Of a stretch of DNA of 64,000 bases, positions 12,501 to 22,900 are shown in pieces (position 1 is the stretch's first letter; every line of letters begins with the position of its first letter). The DNA comes from Limnomonas spitsbergensis. Lineage: Eukaryota > Chlorophyta > Chlorophyceae > Chlamydomonadales. Under the pieces are notes generated by a model. It ran no database searches, was not told the origin of the DNA, and saw nothing but the letters and a program-made list of their open reading frames with translations. The DNA lies in the NCBI GenBank assembly GCA_037349105.1, contig JAYJMM010000120.1, forward strand, positions 4,406,001 through 4,470,000, in the 5' to 3' direction. The position numbers and the translations under genes are program-made.

Positions 12501-15500
12501 TCTTCCCTTGAGTTCCTTTTCTTTCCTCCCAACGGGACAGTTGGGAGCCCACGCGGCCAAGCCTTTGTTTAGCAGGGCCCAGAGGTGTGATGTCATTGGC
12601 TTATCCTTGACTGGCCTTCACACAGGCCCAAGCGGTATGGCAAGAGGGCCTCCGGCTAGAGGCCAGGATGTAGCTGAACAGTGTATAAAATGTGCTTCAA
12701 AACAAGTGCATCGGTGTTCGGTGCCAAGCTACTGGGGGCCCGAAGCTTTGATGATGATGATGATGGTGATGATAATGGTGATGATGGTGATGTGCCTCCC
12801 TCCAACCAAGCTGAGGGCATGTGACCTCGTCCTCTCCTCCCAGGTTCCTCCCCCGCATCATCATCTCGAGCCTCGAAGGCGTCACCAAGCAGGTCGCCCG
12901 CAACCTCTCTGCCTGGAACCCACAGACGCAGCAGGCACAGCAGCAGACGCAGCAGCCGACACAGACGCAGACACAGACGCAGCTCACGCAAGAGCAGCAG
13001 CAACAACAGGCGCAGAAACAACAACAGCAGCAGGCGCAACAACAGCAACATCAGCAACAACAGATGCAGCAGCAGCAGATGCAAGCACCCTTTCAATCCA
13101 CCAGACTATTTCCCGTCAGCCACACATCACCTGGTCAGGCCACTCATAACGGTGTGGCCCGCGTACACTCTGCCGTGCATCGCCTGTGGACCCGCCTGGT
13201 CGTGCCCTTGTCGGCGGCCCAGCTGCTGCCAGCTGCTGATGCTGCAGAGGCACTGCCGCAAGGCCTGAGGAGAATCGAGTAGGTCCTGCAGGATCCATTG
13301 TCCACATTGGCTTAAGCCTAAACCCTAAATCCTAATCCCTAAACTATGTCCTGCAGGATGCGCTTTTCACAACTCACTTTGACTAAAGCCAAAACTCATC
13401 ACGTTTGCTAAGCCCTTGAACCCACCCGGCATATTGTACAAATGGTTTCAGAGCCATGATGGCCACTGACTGTGCTACTCGGATGAAAAGATGTTTGAGA
13501 GCTGCACTTGCAGATACTTATCCCTGTGTGCATATGCTACACCGGCCATCCCGGCTGCAGGCTGCATATTAGCTGAAATGTAGCTGTGTGGTACGGTAGC
13601 CAAAATGTAGCTGAACTACCCTACAATAAACGTTGGCAATACCCCCGTCTTTTATTCAAGACATGAAACCATAAATAGCTCAATAGTCGCTGCATATTTA
13701 GCTGCACATTTAGCTGCATATTTAGCTGCATATTTAGCTGCATATTTAGCTGCATATTTAGCTGCATATTTAGCTGCATATTTAGCTGCACATTTAGCTG
13801 CATATTTAGCTGCATATTTAGCTGCATATTTAGCTGCATATTTAGCTGCATATTTAGCTGCATATTTAGCTGCATATTTAGCTGCATATTTAGCTGCATA
13901 TTTAGCTGCATATTTAGCTGCATATTTAGCTGCACATTTAGCTGCATATTTAGCTGCATATTTAGCTGCATATTTAGCTGCATATTTAGCTGCATATTTA
14001 GCTGCATATTTAGCTGCATATTTAGCTGCATATTTAGCTGCACATTTAGCTGCATATTTAGCTGCATATTTAGCTGCACATTTAGCTGCATATTTAGCTG
14101 CATATTTAGCTGCATATTTAGCTGCATATTTAGCTGCATATTTAGCTGCATATTTAGCTGCACATTTAGCTGCATATTTAGCTGCACATTTAGCTGCATA
14201 TTTAGCTGCATATTTAGCTGCATATTTAGCTGCATATTTAGCTGCATATTTAGCTGCATATTTAGCTGCATATTTAGCTGCATATTTAGCTGCACATTTA
14301 GCTGCATATTTAGCTGCATATTTAGCTGCATATTTAGCTGCACATTTAGCTGCATATTTAGCTGCATATTTAGCTGCATATTTAGCTGCATATTTAGCTG
14401 CATATTTAGCTGCATATTTAGCTGCATATTTAGCTGCATATTTAGCTGCATATTTAGCTGCACATTTAGCTAGCACATTTAGCTGCATATTTAGCTGCAT
14501 ATTTAGCTGCATATTTAGCTGCATATTTAGCTGCATATTTAGCTGCATATTTAGCTGCATATTTAGCTGCATATTTAGCTGCATATTTAGCTGCACATTT
14601 AGCTGCATATTTAGCTGCATATTTAGCTGCACATTTAGCTGCATATTTAGCTGCATATTTAGCTGCATATTTAGCTGCATATTTAGCTGCATATTTAGCT
14701 GCATATTTAGCTGCATATTTAGCTGCACATTTAGCTGCATATTTAGCTGCATATTTAGCTGCATATTTAGCTGCATATTTAGCTGCATATTTAGCTGCAT
14801 ATTTAGCTGCATATTTAGCTGCATATTTAGCTGCACATTTAGCTGCATATTTAGCTGCACATTTAGCTGCACATTTAGCTGCACATTTAGCTGCATATTT
14901 AGCTGCACATTTAGCTAGCACATTTAGCTGCATATTTAGCTGCATATTTAGCTGCATATTTAGCTGCATATTTAGCTGCATATTTAGCTGCATATTTAGC
15001 TGCATATTTAGCTGCATATTTAGCTGCATATTTAGCTGCACATTTAGCTAGCACATTTAGCTGCATATTTAGCTGCATATTTAGCTGCATATTTAGCTGC
15101 ATATTTAGCTGCATATTTAGCTGCATATTTAGCTGCATATTTAGCTGCATATTTAGCTGCACATTTAGCTGCACATTTAGCTGCATATTTAGCTGCACAT
15201 TTAGCTAGCACATTTAGCTGCATATTTAGCTGCATATTTAGCTGCATATTTAGCTGCATATTTAGCTGCATATTTAGCTGCATATTTAGCTGCATATTTA
15301 GCTGCATATTTAGCTGCACATTTAGCTAGCACATTTAGCTGCATATTTAGCTGCATATTTAGCTGCATATTTAGCTGCATATTTAGCTGCATATTTAGCT
15401 GCATATTTAGCTGCATATTTAGCTGCACATTTAGCTAGCACATTTAGCTGCATATTTAGCTGCACATTTAGCTGCATATTTAGCTGCATATTTAGCTGCA

Positions 15501-18500
15501 TATTTAGCTGCATATTTAGCTGCATATTTAGCTGCATATTTAGCTGCATATTTAGCTGCATATTTAGCTAGCACATTTAGCTGCATATTTAGCTGCATAT
15601 TTAGCTGCATATTTAGCTGCATATTTAGCTGCATATTTAGCTGCACATTTAGCTGCATATTTAGCTGCATATTTAGCTGCATATTTAGCTGCATATTTAG
15701 CTGCACATTTAGCTGCATATTTAGCTGCATATTTAGCTGCACATTTAGCTAGCACATTTAGCTGCATATTTAGCTGCATATTTAGCTGCATATTTAGCTG
15801 CATATTTAGCTGCATATTTAGCTGCATATTTAGCTGCATATTTAGCTGCATATTTAGCTGCACATTTAGCTGCATATTTAGCTGCATATTTAGCTGCATA
15901 TTTAGCTGCATATTTAGCTGCATATTTAGCTGCATATTTAGCTGCATATTTAGCTGCACATTTAGCTGCATATTTAGCTGCATATTTAGCTGCATATTTA
16001 GCTGCACATGTAGCTGCATATTTAGCTGCACATTTAGCTGCATATTTAGCTGCATATTTAGCTGCATATTTAGCTGCATATTTAGCTGCATATTTAGCTG
16101 CATATTTAGCTGCATATTTAGCTGCATATTTAGCTGCATATTTAGCTGCATATTTAGCTGCATATTTAGCTGCATATTTAGCTGCATATTTAGCTGCATA
16201 TTTAGCTGCATATTTAGCTGCATATTTAGCTGCATATTTAGCTGCATATTTAGCTGCATATTTAGCTGCATATTTAGCTGCATATTTAGCTGCATATTTA
16301 GCTGCACATTTAGCTGCATATTTAGCTGCATATTTAGCTGCATATTTAGCTGCATATTTAGCTGCACATTTAGCTGCATATTTAGCTGCACATTTAGCTG
16401 CACATTTAGCTGCACATTTAGCTGCATATTTAGCTGCACATTTAGCTAGCACATTTAGCTGCATATTTAGCTGCATATTTAGCTGCATATTTAGCTGCAT
16501 ATTTAGCTGCATATTTAGCTGCATATTTAGCTGCACATTTAGCTAGCACATTTAGCTGCATATTTAGCTGCATATTTAGCTGCATATTTAGCTGCATATT
16601 TAGCTGCATATTTAGCTGCATATTTAGCTGCATATTTAGCTGCATATTTAGCTGCACATTTAGCTAGCACATTTAGCTGCATATTTAGCTGCATATTTAG
16701 CTGCATATTTAGCTGCATATTTAGCTGCATATTTAGCTGCATATTTAGCTGCATATTTAGCTGCACATTTAGCTAGCACATTTAGCTGCATATTTAGCTG
16801 CACATTTAGCTGCATATTTAGCTGCATATTTAGCTGCATATTTAGCTGCATATTTAGCTGCATATTTAGCTGCATATTTAGCTGCATATTTAGCTGCACA
16901 TTTAGCTAGCACATTTAGCTGCATATTTAGCTGCATATTTAGCTGCATATTTAGCTGCATATTTAGCTGCATATTTAGCTGCACATTTAGCTGCATATTT
17001 AGCTGCATATTTAGCTGCACATTTAGCTAGCACATTTAGCTGCATATTTAGCTGCATATTTAGCTGCATATTTAGCTGCATATTTAGCTGCATATTTAGC
17101 TGCATATTTAGCTGCATATTTAGCTGCATATTTAGCTGCACATGTAGCTGCATATTTAGCTGCACATTTAGCTGCATATTTAGCTGCATATTTAGCTGCA
17201 CATTTAGCTGCACATTTAGCTGCATATTTAGCTGCATATTTAGCTGCATATTTAGCTGCACATTTAGCTGCACATTTAGCTGCATATTTAGCTGCATATT
17301 TAGCTGCATATTTAGCTGCACATTTAGCTGCATATTTAGCTGCATATTTAGCTGCATATTTAGCTGCATATTTAGCTGCACATTTAGCTGCACATTTAGC
17401 TGCATATTTAGCTGCATATTTAGCTAGCACGACTTCCTTTTGAGTGGAGCATCGACAGAAGCTGTGGTGTGGGAAACCGATGGAACAGCGATTCAGCAAG
17501 TGAGCTGCAATGACAGATTTGGTTCAAAATGTTCGTCGCTTGCAGTCGCTGCTGCTAGAAAAGTGTCCAGGCTGCCTTCGCTTCCTGGCTGGTAGCTCAA
17601 GCAGAAGGCTGGAGGCTGCCATGAATCGTGGCTAGTTCGAGCTTCGCTCTGATCCTTGGCGCCAAAGTGTCTAGCATGCATGCGTCAACGTCTGAAATGC
17701 GGGGTTGCGAGTGTTGGTTACTCCATCACCCGTCGATGGGGATCCCCCCATCCCCAACATAGCCCCTGATGGTTAGCATTTCCAAGTTCCATACATACCG
17801 GTACTGCATGTCGGTGCATGGCCGTATCCGATGAACTCGTACAACGGCCTCTGTGGTTGGTCTTTTTGTTATCTGAAATGAGACAAATTTGAATGAAGCC
17901 AAATCTACACCATCAAAACCAGGTTGGACTCAATCTACACCAAATCCACACCGAATCTACACCAAATCTACACCATCAAAACCAGGTTGGACGCCATTAC
18001 AGAGTGTCCCCCTCAACCCATAGTCGGTAATATAATTGGGGCCAAATCCACAATTGCACGTGGTGATGCTCATACAGGCGCACCGAGGTGGCCAGCGCAG
18101 ACGAGCTGCGTGTGCTGATGGCCTGGCTGCTGACGGAGCTGGAGAGGGATGTGGAGTGGTGCGTGTTTGACCTCGTCGCCTTGGCATGGGAGCGCAGTGA
18201 GCGGGCGAGGCAGTTGAGACGAGGCGGTGGAGGAGCCAGGCTCAGGGATCGACCCACCTGGCTGCGCCCACCGGCTCGGCCCCCACCGGAGAAGAGCAGC
18301 GCTCTGCAGGGCTGCTTGGAGTTCCGCTTCCACCGGCTGGACCCCGCGCACCAGCTGCAGGGCCTGCCCGCGTCCTGGCGGGCAGATGTGGACCGGCGGC
18401 AGTCTGCTGCTACTGCAGCGCCCGTAGCCCCTGATGCTGCTGCGTCCGCTGCGAGGGATGCCGGCAGCTGTGGCGCTGCGTTGGCCGTGTCTGCCTTGGC

Positions 18501-19376
18501 TCTGATGACTGCCTGGGCTGGCACCAGTGAAGGTGTGTGGATTCATAACATCATAGCTCACCCCTGTTGCACCCACCGATTACATAATACGCTCACTCCC
18601 CGCCCGGCCTCCCTCTTGACAGGCTGCTCTTGGGCGCTGCTGGCTCTTCAGTACCTGCATTCCATCATGTGCGGGGCGGGCCGGGAGTTGCTGGGCCGGG
18701 AGGTGCTGGCGCAGTATGCGCTGCTGGTGCAGGCTGTCACGGCCACAATGGGGTGGGGATGGGACCCCATCCGCGTGCAGGCGCTGCAGGCCCTGTGCCA
18801 AGCAGGGGAGCTGGACGCGCTGCTCATGAAGGGCGCCACCTTGACGCTGCGAGGGGAGCTGCGGGCGGTCAAGATAGTGGAGAGCTTGAAGGTCGGGCGC
18901 GCGCTGTGGCTGGAGGTCAGGGACAGCGGCGCGGGCGCGCCGGGCACGGTCTTCACAATCGCCTTGGCTGTTGCAAGATGCAGGTGGGAGTCAAGTGGGA
19001 AAGCAGAACGAAAGACGAAAATCTAGAACTATGCAATATTCTTTGGGTGATCCCATGGTTGTTGCTATGCCGGTGAAATTTCAATTGTTGTTACCGTACT
19101 CTGATGTTGAATATTTGTTGCTCTGTTGCTCAATGGTTGATTTTTTGTTGTTGCAGCTTCAATGTGGAGCTGGTGGAACTGCTGCTGGCTCATCATGTGC
19201 CAGTCCAGGATAACAAGGGCATGGGCTCCCAGGCGGTGGAGCGGACCGCGCTGCTGTTGGATCGTGGGCAGCGGACAGAGATCTGTATCACGAATTTGAA
19301 GTGCATACAAACGGCATACTTCATGGCCACGAAAGACACCGAGATCTGTTGGGGTCAGAGTTGTGTTACAAATTGA
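584..19376 (+). CDS. Large multi-exon gene, 3' part, unidentified helical protein
   Basis: I do not recognise the family. Sixteen exons link with unbroken phase: 584-674, 1137-1210, 1744-1827, 2090-2176 (or from 2012), 3724-3978, 5359-5622, 7353-7715, 8460-8691, 8977-9101, 9335-9502, 10525-10667, 12315-12419, 12844-13278, 18078-18532, 18623-18983 and 19157-19376 (TGA). Together they give about 1,150 residues. Every junction has AG/GT ends, and codon phase closes at each one, including phase 1 and 2 junctions that would rarely fit by chance. The protein is rich in Leu and Ala with amphipathic helix patterns (for example LLLSHWLRACFDLDSS and LVALNLLAWMEQLFE), suggesting an alpha-solenoid; this is inference. 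Exon 13 carries a Gln/Thr-rich tract (12930-13090), and exon 7 a poly-Gly run. The N-terminus lies upstream of the window or in undetected exons. The first four exons and the last exon are the least certain. Confidence 0.6.
704..1080 (+). repeat. 38-bp minisatellite containing TAGGGTTTAGGG
   Basis: About ten copies of a 38-bp unit (CTTGGTGTGTGGC then TAGGGTTTAGGG then TCATGGCCAGCAG) lie in the intron between exons 584-674 and 1137-1210. Each unit holds two telomere-type heptamers. Confidence 0.95.
1258..1345 (+). repeat. GGGT microsatellite
   Basis: A GTGG/GGGT simple repeat of about 90 bp followed by GGGGTA repeats. It is intronic. The long reading frames here are products of the 4-bp period. 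Confidence 0.95.
1494..1700 (+). repeat. Degenerate ~95-bp repeat with CCCTAAACCCTA motifs
   Basis: Two and a half copies of a unit containing CAGCCTCC.CAGCATTC, CCCTAAACCC, CACCCAAATCCGCCCAGACCC and CTTAACCC. It is intronic and carries telomere-like motifs in the orientation opposite to the array at 704. Confidence 0.8.
2619..2885 (+). repeat. ~65-bp minisatellite with TTAGGG motifs
   Basis: Four copies of a unit of CAAGCCAGGTCAGTGTCCTG, then TGAGGCTGTCAAGGG, then TTAGGGTTAGGG and AAACCCTG. It is intronic. The stretches 2177-2618 and 2886-3094 show nothing recognisable. Confidence 0.9.
3095..3723 (+). repeat. Degenerate partial copies of exon 3724-3978 with acceptor
   Basis: Segments starting near 3421 and 3578 repeat the beginning of the true exon at 3724 (reading CLNQAL..T.EVL.RDLATT), together with the pyrimidine tract and flanking intron. 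A fourth remnant near 3115-3200 keeps only the later part (GCAACCACCCGGTCCT). The 3578 copy keeps an open frame for about 50 codons. The 3421 copy has a one-base deletion giving a stop. A dispersed repeat is inserted at about 3210-3375, between copies. Confidence 0.75.
3210..3375 (+). repeat. Dispersed family 1 element (CAGCTACAT head)
   Basis: It begins GGCTCGGCTACATGTCAGC and runs through TGTGGCCAGCCATGCTGC to GGTCCCAATCGGGCAT. The same sequence order recurs at 7128-7280, with clear identity over about 150 bp. It looks like a short interspersed element, either SINE or MITE. No target-site duplication was established. Confidence 0.65.
4020..4245 (+). repeat. Dispersed family 1 element with expanded CAGCTACATT head
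   Basis: Eight or so near-repeats of (T)TCAGCTACATTA lead into TGTCCTGGTGAAGCAAGC and CCTGCTGCCTGGGCCACC. This body is shared with 55135-55305 and 58630-58757. It lies in the intron 3979-5358. The flanking 4246-4510 shows nothing else. Confidence 0.65.
4515..5130 (+). repeat. ~58-bp minisatellite with TAGGGTTTAGGG motifs
   Basis: Ten to eleven copies of GGCCAGCACCAGGTTCATGG, then TGCCTCC.GTAC.TC, then TAGGGTTTAGGGTTCAGGG. It is intronic. The sequence between it and exon 5359 holds no recognisable feature. Confidence 0.95.
5677..7042 (+). repeat. 12-bp CCTTGTATCCCC array, ~113 copies
   Basis: An almost perfect tandem array. Common variants are CCTTGTATCTCC, CCTTGTACCCCC and CCTTGCATCCCC. The 12-bp period is a multiple of three, so several frames stay open on both strands and give meaningless 460-610 codon ORFs. 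The array fills the intron between exons 5359-5622 and 7353-7715. Confidence 0.98.
7043..7110 (+). repeat. Degenerate copy of the start of exon 7353-7715
   Basis: GTGCCCATCCTG..CCGATCCCACTGGCTGCCAGCCTGC mirrors the first ~50 bases of the real exon (GTGTCCATCCTG..CTGTCCCACTGGCTGCGCGCC). It sits directly at the end of the 12-bp array, about 310 bp upstream of the exon, with a family 1 element between them. Confidence 0.75.
7128..7285 (+). repeat. Dispersed family 1 element
   Basis: CTCAGCTACATGTCAGCTTC, GTGGCCAGCCATGCTGCTTT and CGGTCCCATTCGGGCAT match the 3210 copy in order and spacing. Confidence 0.65.
7716..8459 (+). other. Intron with CT-rich stretch and duplicated acceptor
   Basis: The stretch 8200-8400 is low-complexity CCACTCCACCTCACTC-type sequence. 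At 8402-8459 the sequence CCCACAG-GTCGACAACCAGCGCAACCGT precedes a near-identical CACAG-GTCCACACCCAGCGCAACCGT that starts the true exon at 8460. So the acceptor and the first ~20 exon bases are present twice, about 51 bp apart. Confidence 0.7.
9530..9735 (+). repeat. Dispersed family 2 element (~200 bp)
   Basis: GAAGTTTGCGCAGC, TTTTACAGTCCGACGAGG, CATGCATGGGACTCGTGCC, AGCGAAAACCAGTGACCCCC and GGGAATGAACCCCATAGTGC follow in order, ending AGCCCCAGCC. The same order is found at 43558-43760, and the first third at 39826-39890. It is a non-coding interspersed repeat inside an intron. Confidence 0.75.
9815..10035 (+). repeat. ~72-bp repeat, three copies, CT-rich
   Basis: TTGGAGGGTGAAGACT, CCTTTCCTTTCTTTTCTCCC and TTGAGTTCCCTAGCAGAC are repeated three times. 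Intronic. At 10165-10290 a second short array follows (TTTCCCCCCTTT.AAATGCATT, about 22 bp, five degenerate copies). Confidence 0.8.
10045..10100 (+). repeat. Short dispersed motif GCAGGGCCCAGA
   Basis: GCCGAGCTTTGTGTTTGAGC, then AGGGCCCAGACGTGTAACGTCAT, recurs at 12550-12600 (GCCAAGCCTTTGTTTAGC, then AGGGCCCAGAGGTGTGATGTCAT) and partly at 10448-10480. In reverse orientation, at 43520-43555, it directly precedes a family 2 element. It may therefore be one end of that family. Confidence 0.5.
11736..12180 (+). repeat. ~65-70-bp minisatellite built from GGATCTAGA
   Basis: About seven higher-order units of CTGTGCCTGGCTGATCCAGA, then AGGATCTAGAGGATCTAGAG, then GACCAGTCTGA. Each unit is itself made of 9-bp AGGATCTAG repeats. 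It lies in the intron 10668-12314. The rest of that intron (10850-11000) has scattered AGGGTTTAGGG-like words and otherwise nothing. Confidence 0.9.
12605..12690 (-). repeat. Partial family 1 element
   Basis: Read on the minus strand it gives a CAGCTACATCCTGGCC head followed by GGAGGCCCTCTTGCC, as in the copy at 25595. A GAT/GATG microsatellite follows at 12751-12795, before exon 12844. Confidence 0.45.
13690..17425 (+). repeat. 12-bp TTTAGCTGCATA array, ~310 copies, with higher-order structure
   Basis: The unit is TTTAGCTGCATA, with TTTAGCTGCACA variants. A 13-bp variant, TTTAGCTAGCACA, interrupts the array at irregular multiples of 12 and shifts the frame by one each time (near 14470, 14914, 15047, 15204, 15325, 15434, 15567, 15748, 16445, 16542, 16663, 16772, 16905 and 17026). 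The spacings 121, 109 and 133 occur in that order twice, starting near 15204 and 16542, which shows a large internal duplication. The array fills most of the 4.8-kb intron 13279-18077. The remainder of that intron shows only a ~45-bp tandem duplication at 17900-17995. Confidence 0.98.
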
Positions 19377-19960
19377 GGGCGATAGTGCAGTCACTGTGCC
19401 TGCAATGGAGCGAGCTTGGGGTCTTTGGAGGAGATGCTGTTCTATATTTAAAAATTCTCGATGCATGTATATGTCAGCTCGGCAAGAAACGTGACACCCT
19501 GTTTGGCCTCTTTCATGATACCATGATCCGTATGCCTACATTTTTTACATCATCGCAGATTAATGCAGTCATGGTATTCAAGTTTTGGTGTTCCATGCTC
19601 GGCATCGTGCCCCTTCATGGCATAAAAGCCTTAGGACAGGGGGGGGTGGTAACTGGTTATTTATACTCTTTCAGTCACTGGGGTACTAGGGGCTCATGCA
19701 TGCCCTGGTCTGACCATAACATTCATTGTATTATTGGGTGATGATATAGAGCACCCGTGTAGACCGGCAGGGGCATGAACTCTTGTTTTTCATTAGCAGC
19801 CGTCCTGAACATCAATAATGACCCCCTTCCCCATAATACTGGTAACATCTTTCTTGCCAAGAACAAATGCAGAAGATGCCGTAGGCCATACTGTTGCGGC
19901 TGTGTTGCCTCCCCTCCCACTAAAAAGGCTATGTTCTGCTGCAGCCGCTCCAATTTCTGT
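19377..19960. other. Convergent intergenic spacer
   Basis: This separates the plus-strand gene stop (19376) from the minus-strand surface-protein stop (19961). On the minus strand a TGTAA motif lies at 19549-19545, a possible algal polyadenylation signal about 410 nt after the stop. No ORF of interest. Confidence 0.4.
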
Positions 19961-22900
19961 TCAAGGCCCCCCGGCCACATCCGCCGATGGGCTTCTGCTC
20001 CTGCTGCCAAACAAGTCATTTTGTATCCAATGAATCATGCCGCGGGTGCGAGCGGGTGGCGCCGGGACATGGCTCCCTTGACCTAGGTTCGTCGACTCCC
20101 TTCCTTCAGGAGCAGCTGCTGCTGCGACATTGGCTGTGAGGTACGGCAGGGGCAAGGTGCCATTGGACTCTATGGCAGGTGCCGCATCATCATCATGTGC
20201 AGCATCCAATGCAGCGTGCAGAGGGGTCGGAGCATCCAGGGGTGACGCTGCTGCCTCGGACACAGTTGGACGGTTAACCTGCCGCCCCTGCCTCTTGTAG
20301 AATATCACGCCGGCCCCGGCCACCAAAGCTGCGGCCAGGACAGCCCCGATGACAATCCCAGCAACCACCCTACTGTTCTGGTGTGTCCAGCTGTTGCTTG
20401 TACTGCTGTCAGTTGTGTTGCTGGCAGTGCCGGGGATGGCTGCCGGATCGGACGGGGGCGGTGGGAGCCCCACCGTATTGATGCCCAGTGGGGGACTGGC
20501 GGTAGGCGGCGTGATGGGGCCAGGCAGGACGGCCTCGTGAGCCGCCGTAAGGAGAGCAGTGTACTGCAAAGGGATTCAAAAGCAACACATGCTCAGGCCA
20601 GCTAGGTGTGAGCGCCTCGAGTGTATCTGTCCAGCCAGGGGCAAAATGAGGCAGATTTGAAGCTCATAATGTAACTTCGTTTTCGAATCTTATTCATTTA
20701 CGTGCGAAGTCATGCCTGGGTGCCAGACATGAATGACATTCGAATACCATTCAAGTCGAAGCACGCACCATGCCATGTTATGCACATGCACCCACCATGC
20801 CATGTCATGCACCCATGCACCCATGCACACACCATGCCATGCACATGCACACATGCTCACCTGGGTTACGGAGCTGAAAGCCTCTAGAAACGGGTTGATG
20901 CCAGCGAGTCCCGACACTGCTGCGGGGGGTGCAGGTCCTGATGCAGAGCTGCCCGCAAACGCTCCAAGCGCACGCAACATCGCAGCAAAGTCCCCTTGGC
21001 TGACAAAGGCAGCCATCATGGCCGCCGTCAGGTCCTCCGCTGCCTCCATGACCGCCTGCATGTTGGAGATTGCGATGCTGGCGAGGGACAGCACCCCAGG
21101 CTGGGAAACAACGCCATCGTTAACTGCCAGGGGAGGGACTCCCTTTGAGGCGGCGGCAGCTATGAGTGTAACCGTCGCGGTGATGAGGTCCAAGATCTGG
21201 CTCGGGTCGGTGAGGTTCATTGCAGACGAGTTTGCAGTCTGGAGGAGTGTCAAGTCAGCCAACATGTGTCTCTTGCTGAGGGCGGCAGCTGCTGAGGAGG
21301 CTTGTGGAGGGCTGGACTGGAGGACGAATGCATTGGCAAGGACATCAAACATGACGCCGGCCACAAGGGGTGTGAATGCCGCGTCGGTCGATAAGAGGGA
21401 TGCAACGTGCAACGCCAGGCCCGACACCCTGAGCTCTGCCTTGAGGAGCAGAAGGGGCCACGCTGCTGAGCTAGAGCTGCCTGCGGCCTGCCTGATGGCG
21501 TCGGTGTTGGTGAAGGAGTGGCTGCTGGGGAGCTGCGCGGTGAGCCCTAGCGCCGCCTTCAGCATGGTCTCTGCCTGCGGCACTGTCATGTTCTGCAGGG
21601 CCGGTGTTGAGGTCCCGGGAGGTCCATGCTTCATCAGGCTGAGCAGCAGGGTGGTGAGCGGGCTGATAACCAAGGCCCCGGCAGGGGCAGCCAATGGGAG
21701 CTGCAGGGACGTGCGGAACGTCAAATCGGTACAGGAGGCTTCGTTGACTGCGATGCGTAGGCTTGAGGTCGTTGCTGCTTGCAATGGGACTGGTAGAGAC
21801 CAGGCTCCGGAGCCGGTGGTGGTGCAGGAGGGTTCGGACAAAGGTTCAAATAACGCATTGTTGTCCACGTCGAGGTACACGGTGCAGTTGACCAGGTAGC
21901 CGTCGTAGGCGACCCCAGTAGCCAGGTTGTATGGCTGTGGGGGGGAGGGGGGGGGAGAGAGTGGAGACGGAGGGCGTGGAGGCTGAGGGTTTGGGAATGG
22001 AGTTGGAGGCGGCAACGGAGGATACGGGGATGAGGGCTCTGGTGGGGGTGATGGTGGGAGGGGAGGTGCGGACGAAGGCTCTGGTGGGGGTGATGGTGGG
22101 AGGGGAGGTGGGGATGACAGCTCTGGTGGTGGTGATGGTGGCAAGCTGGTTGGAGTTGGCTTGTTGAGACTGGAAGGGCTGGGGGGTGATGGAGGCAAGA
22201 GTGACAGGGAAGGAATTGGAGGAGATGGGGGGTGAGATGTCGGGGGGGTAGGAAACTGTGGATTTGGAGAAGGGTATGTTGGCGGGAAGGGAGGGTATGA
22301 TTGTGAGGGTGGAATGTTGCCTGATTGGGGAGGCGGGCTAGGTAGGTGAATTGATGGGTATTGGGGTGATGGAGATAGTGGAGGAGAGGGAGGGTAGGAG
22401 GATGGGGGTGAGGGTGCTAATTGGTAAGGAGGATGAGAGGTGGGTGGTGGAGATAGTGGAGGAGAGGGAGGGTAGGAGGATGGGGGTGAGGGTGCTAATG
22501 GGTAAGGAGGAGGAGAGGTGGGTGGTGGAGATAGTGGAGGAGAGGGAGGGTAGGAGGATGGGGGTGAGGGTGCTAATGGGTAAGGAGGAGGAGAGGTGGG
22601 TGGTGGAGATAGTGGAGGAGAGGGAGGGTAGGAGGATGGGGGTGAGGGTGCTAATGGGTAAGGAGGAGGAGAGGTGGGTGGTGGAGATAGTGGAGGAGTG
22701 GGAGGGTAGGAGGATGGGGGTGAGAGTGGTAATGGGTAAGGAGGAGAGGTGGGTGGTGAAGAGGTGGGTGGTGGAGATAGTGGAGGGGAGGGAGGGTAGG
22801 AAGATGGGGGCAAGGGTGCGAATGGGTAAGGAGGAGGAGAGGTAGGTGGTGAAGATAGTGGAGGAGAGAGAGGGTAGGAGGATGGGGTTGAGGGTGCTAA

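Noticed and set aside
13621..17499. Many minus-strand ORFs of MQLNMQLN or KYAAKYAA type
   Set aside because: Translations of the 12-bp TTTAGCTGCATA repeat; boundaries coincide with the 13-bp variant units, not with gene signals.
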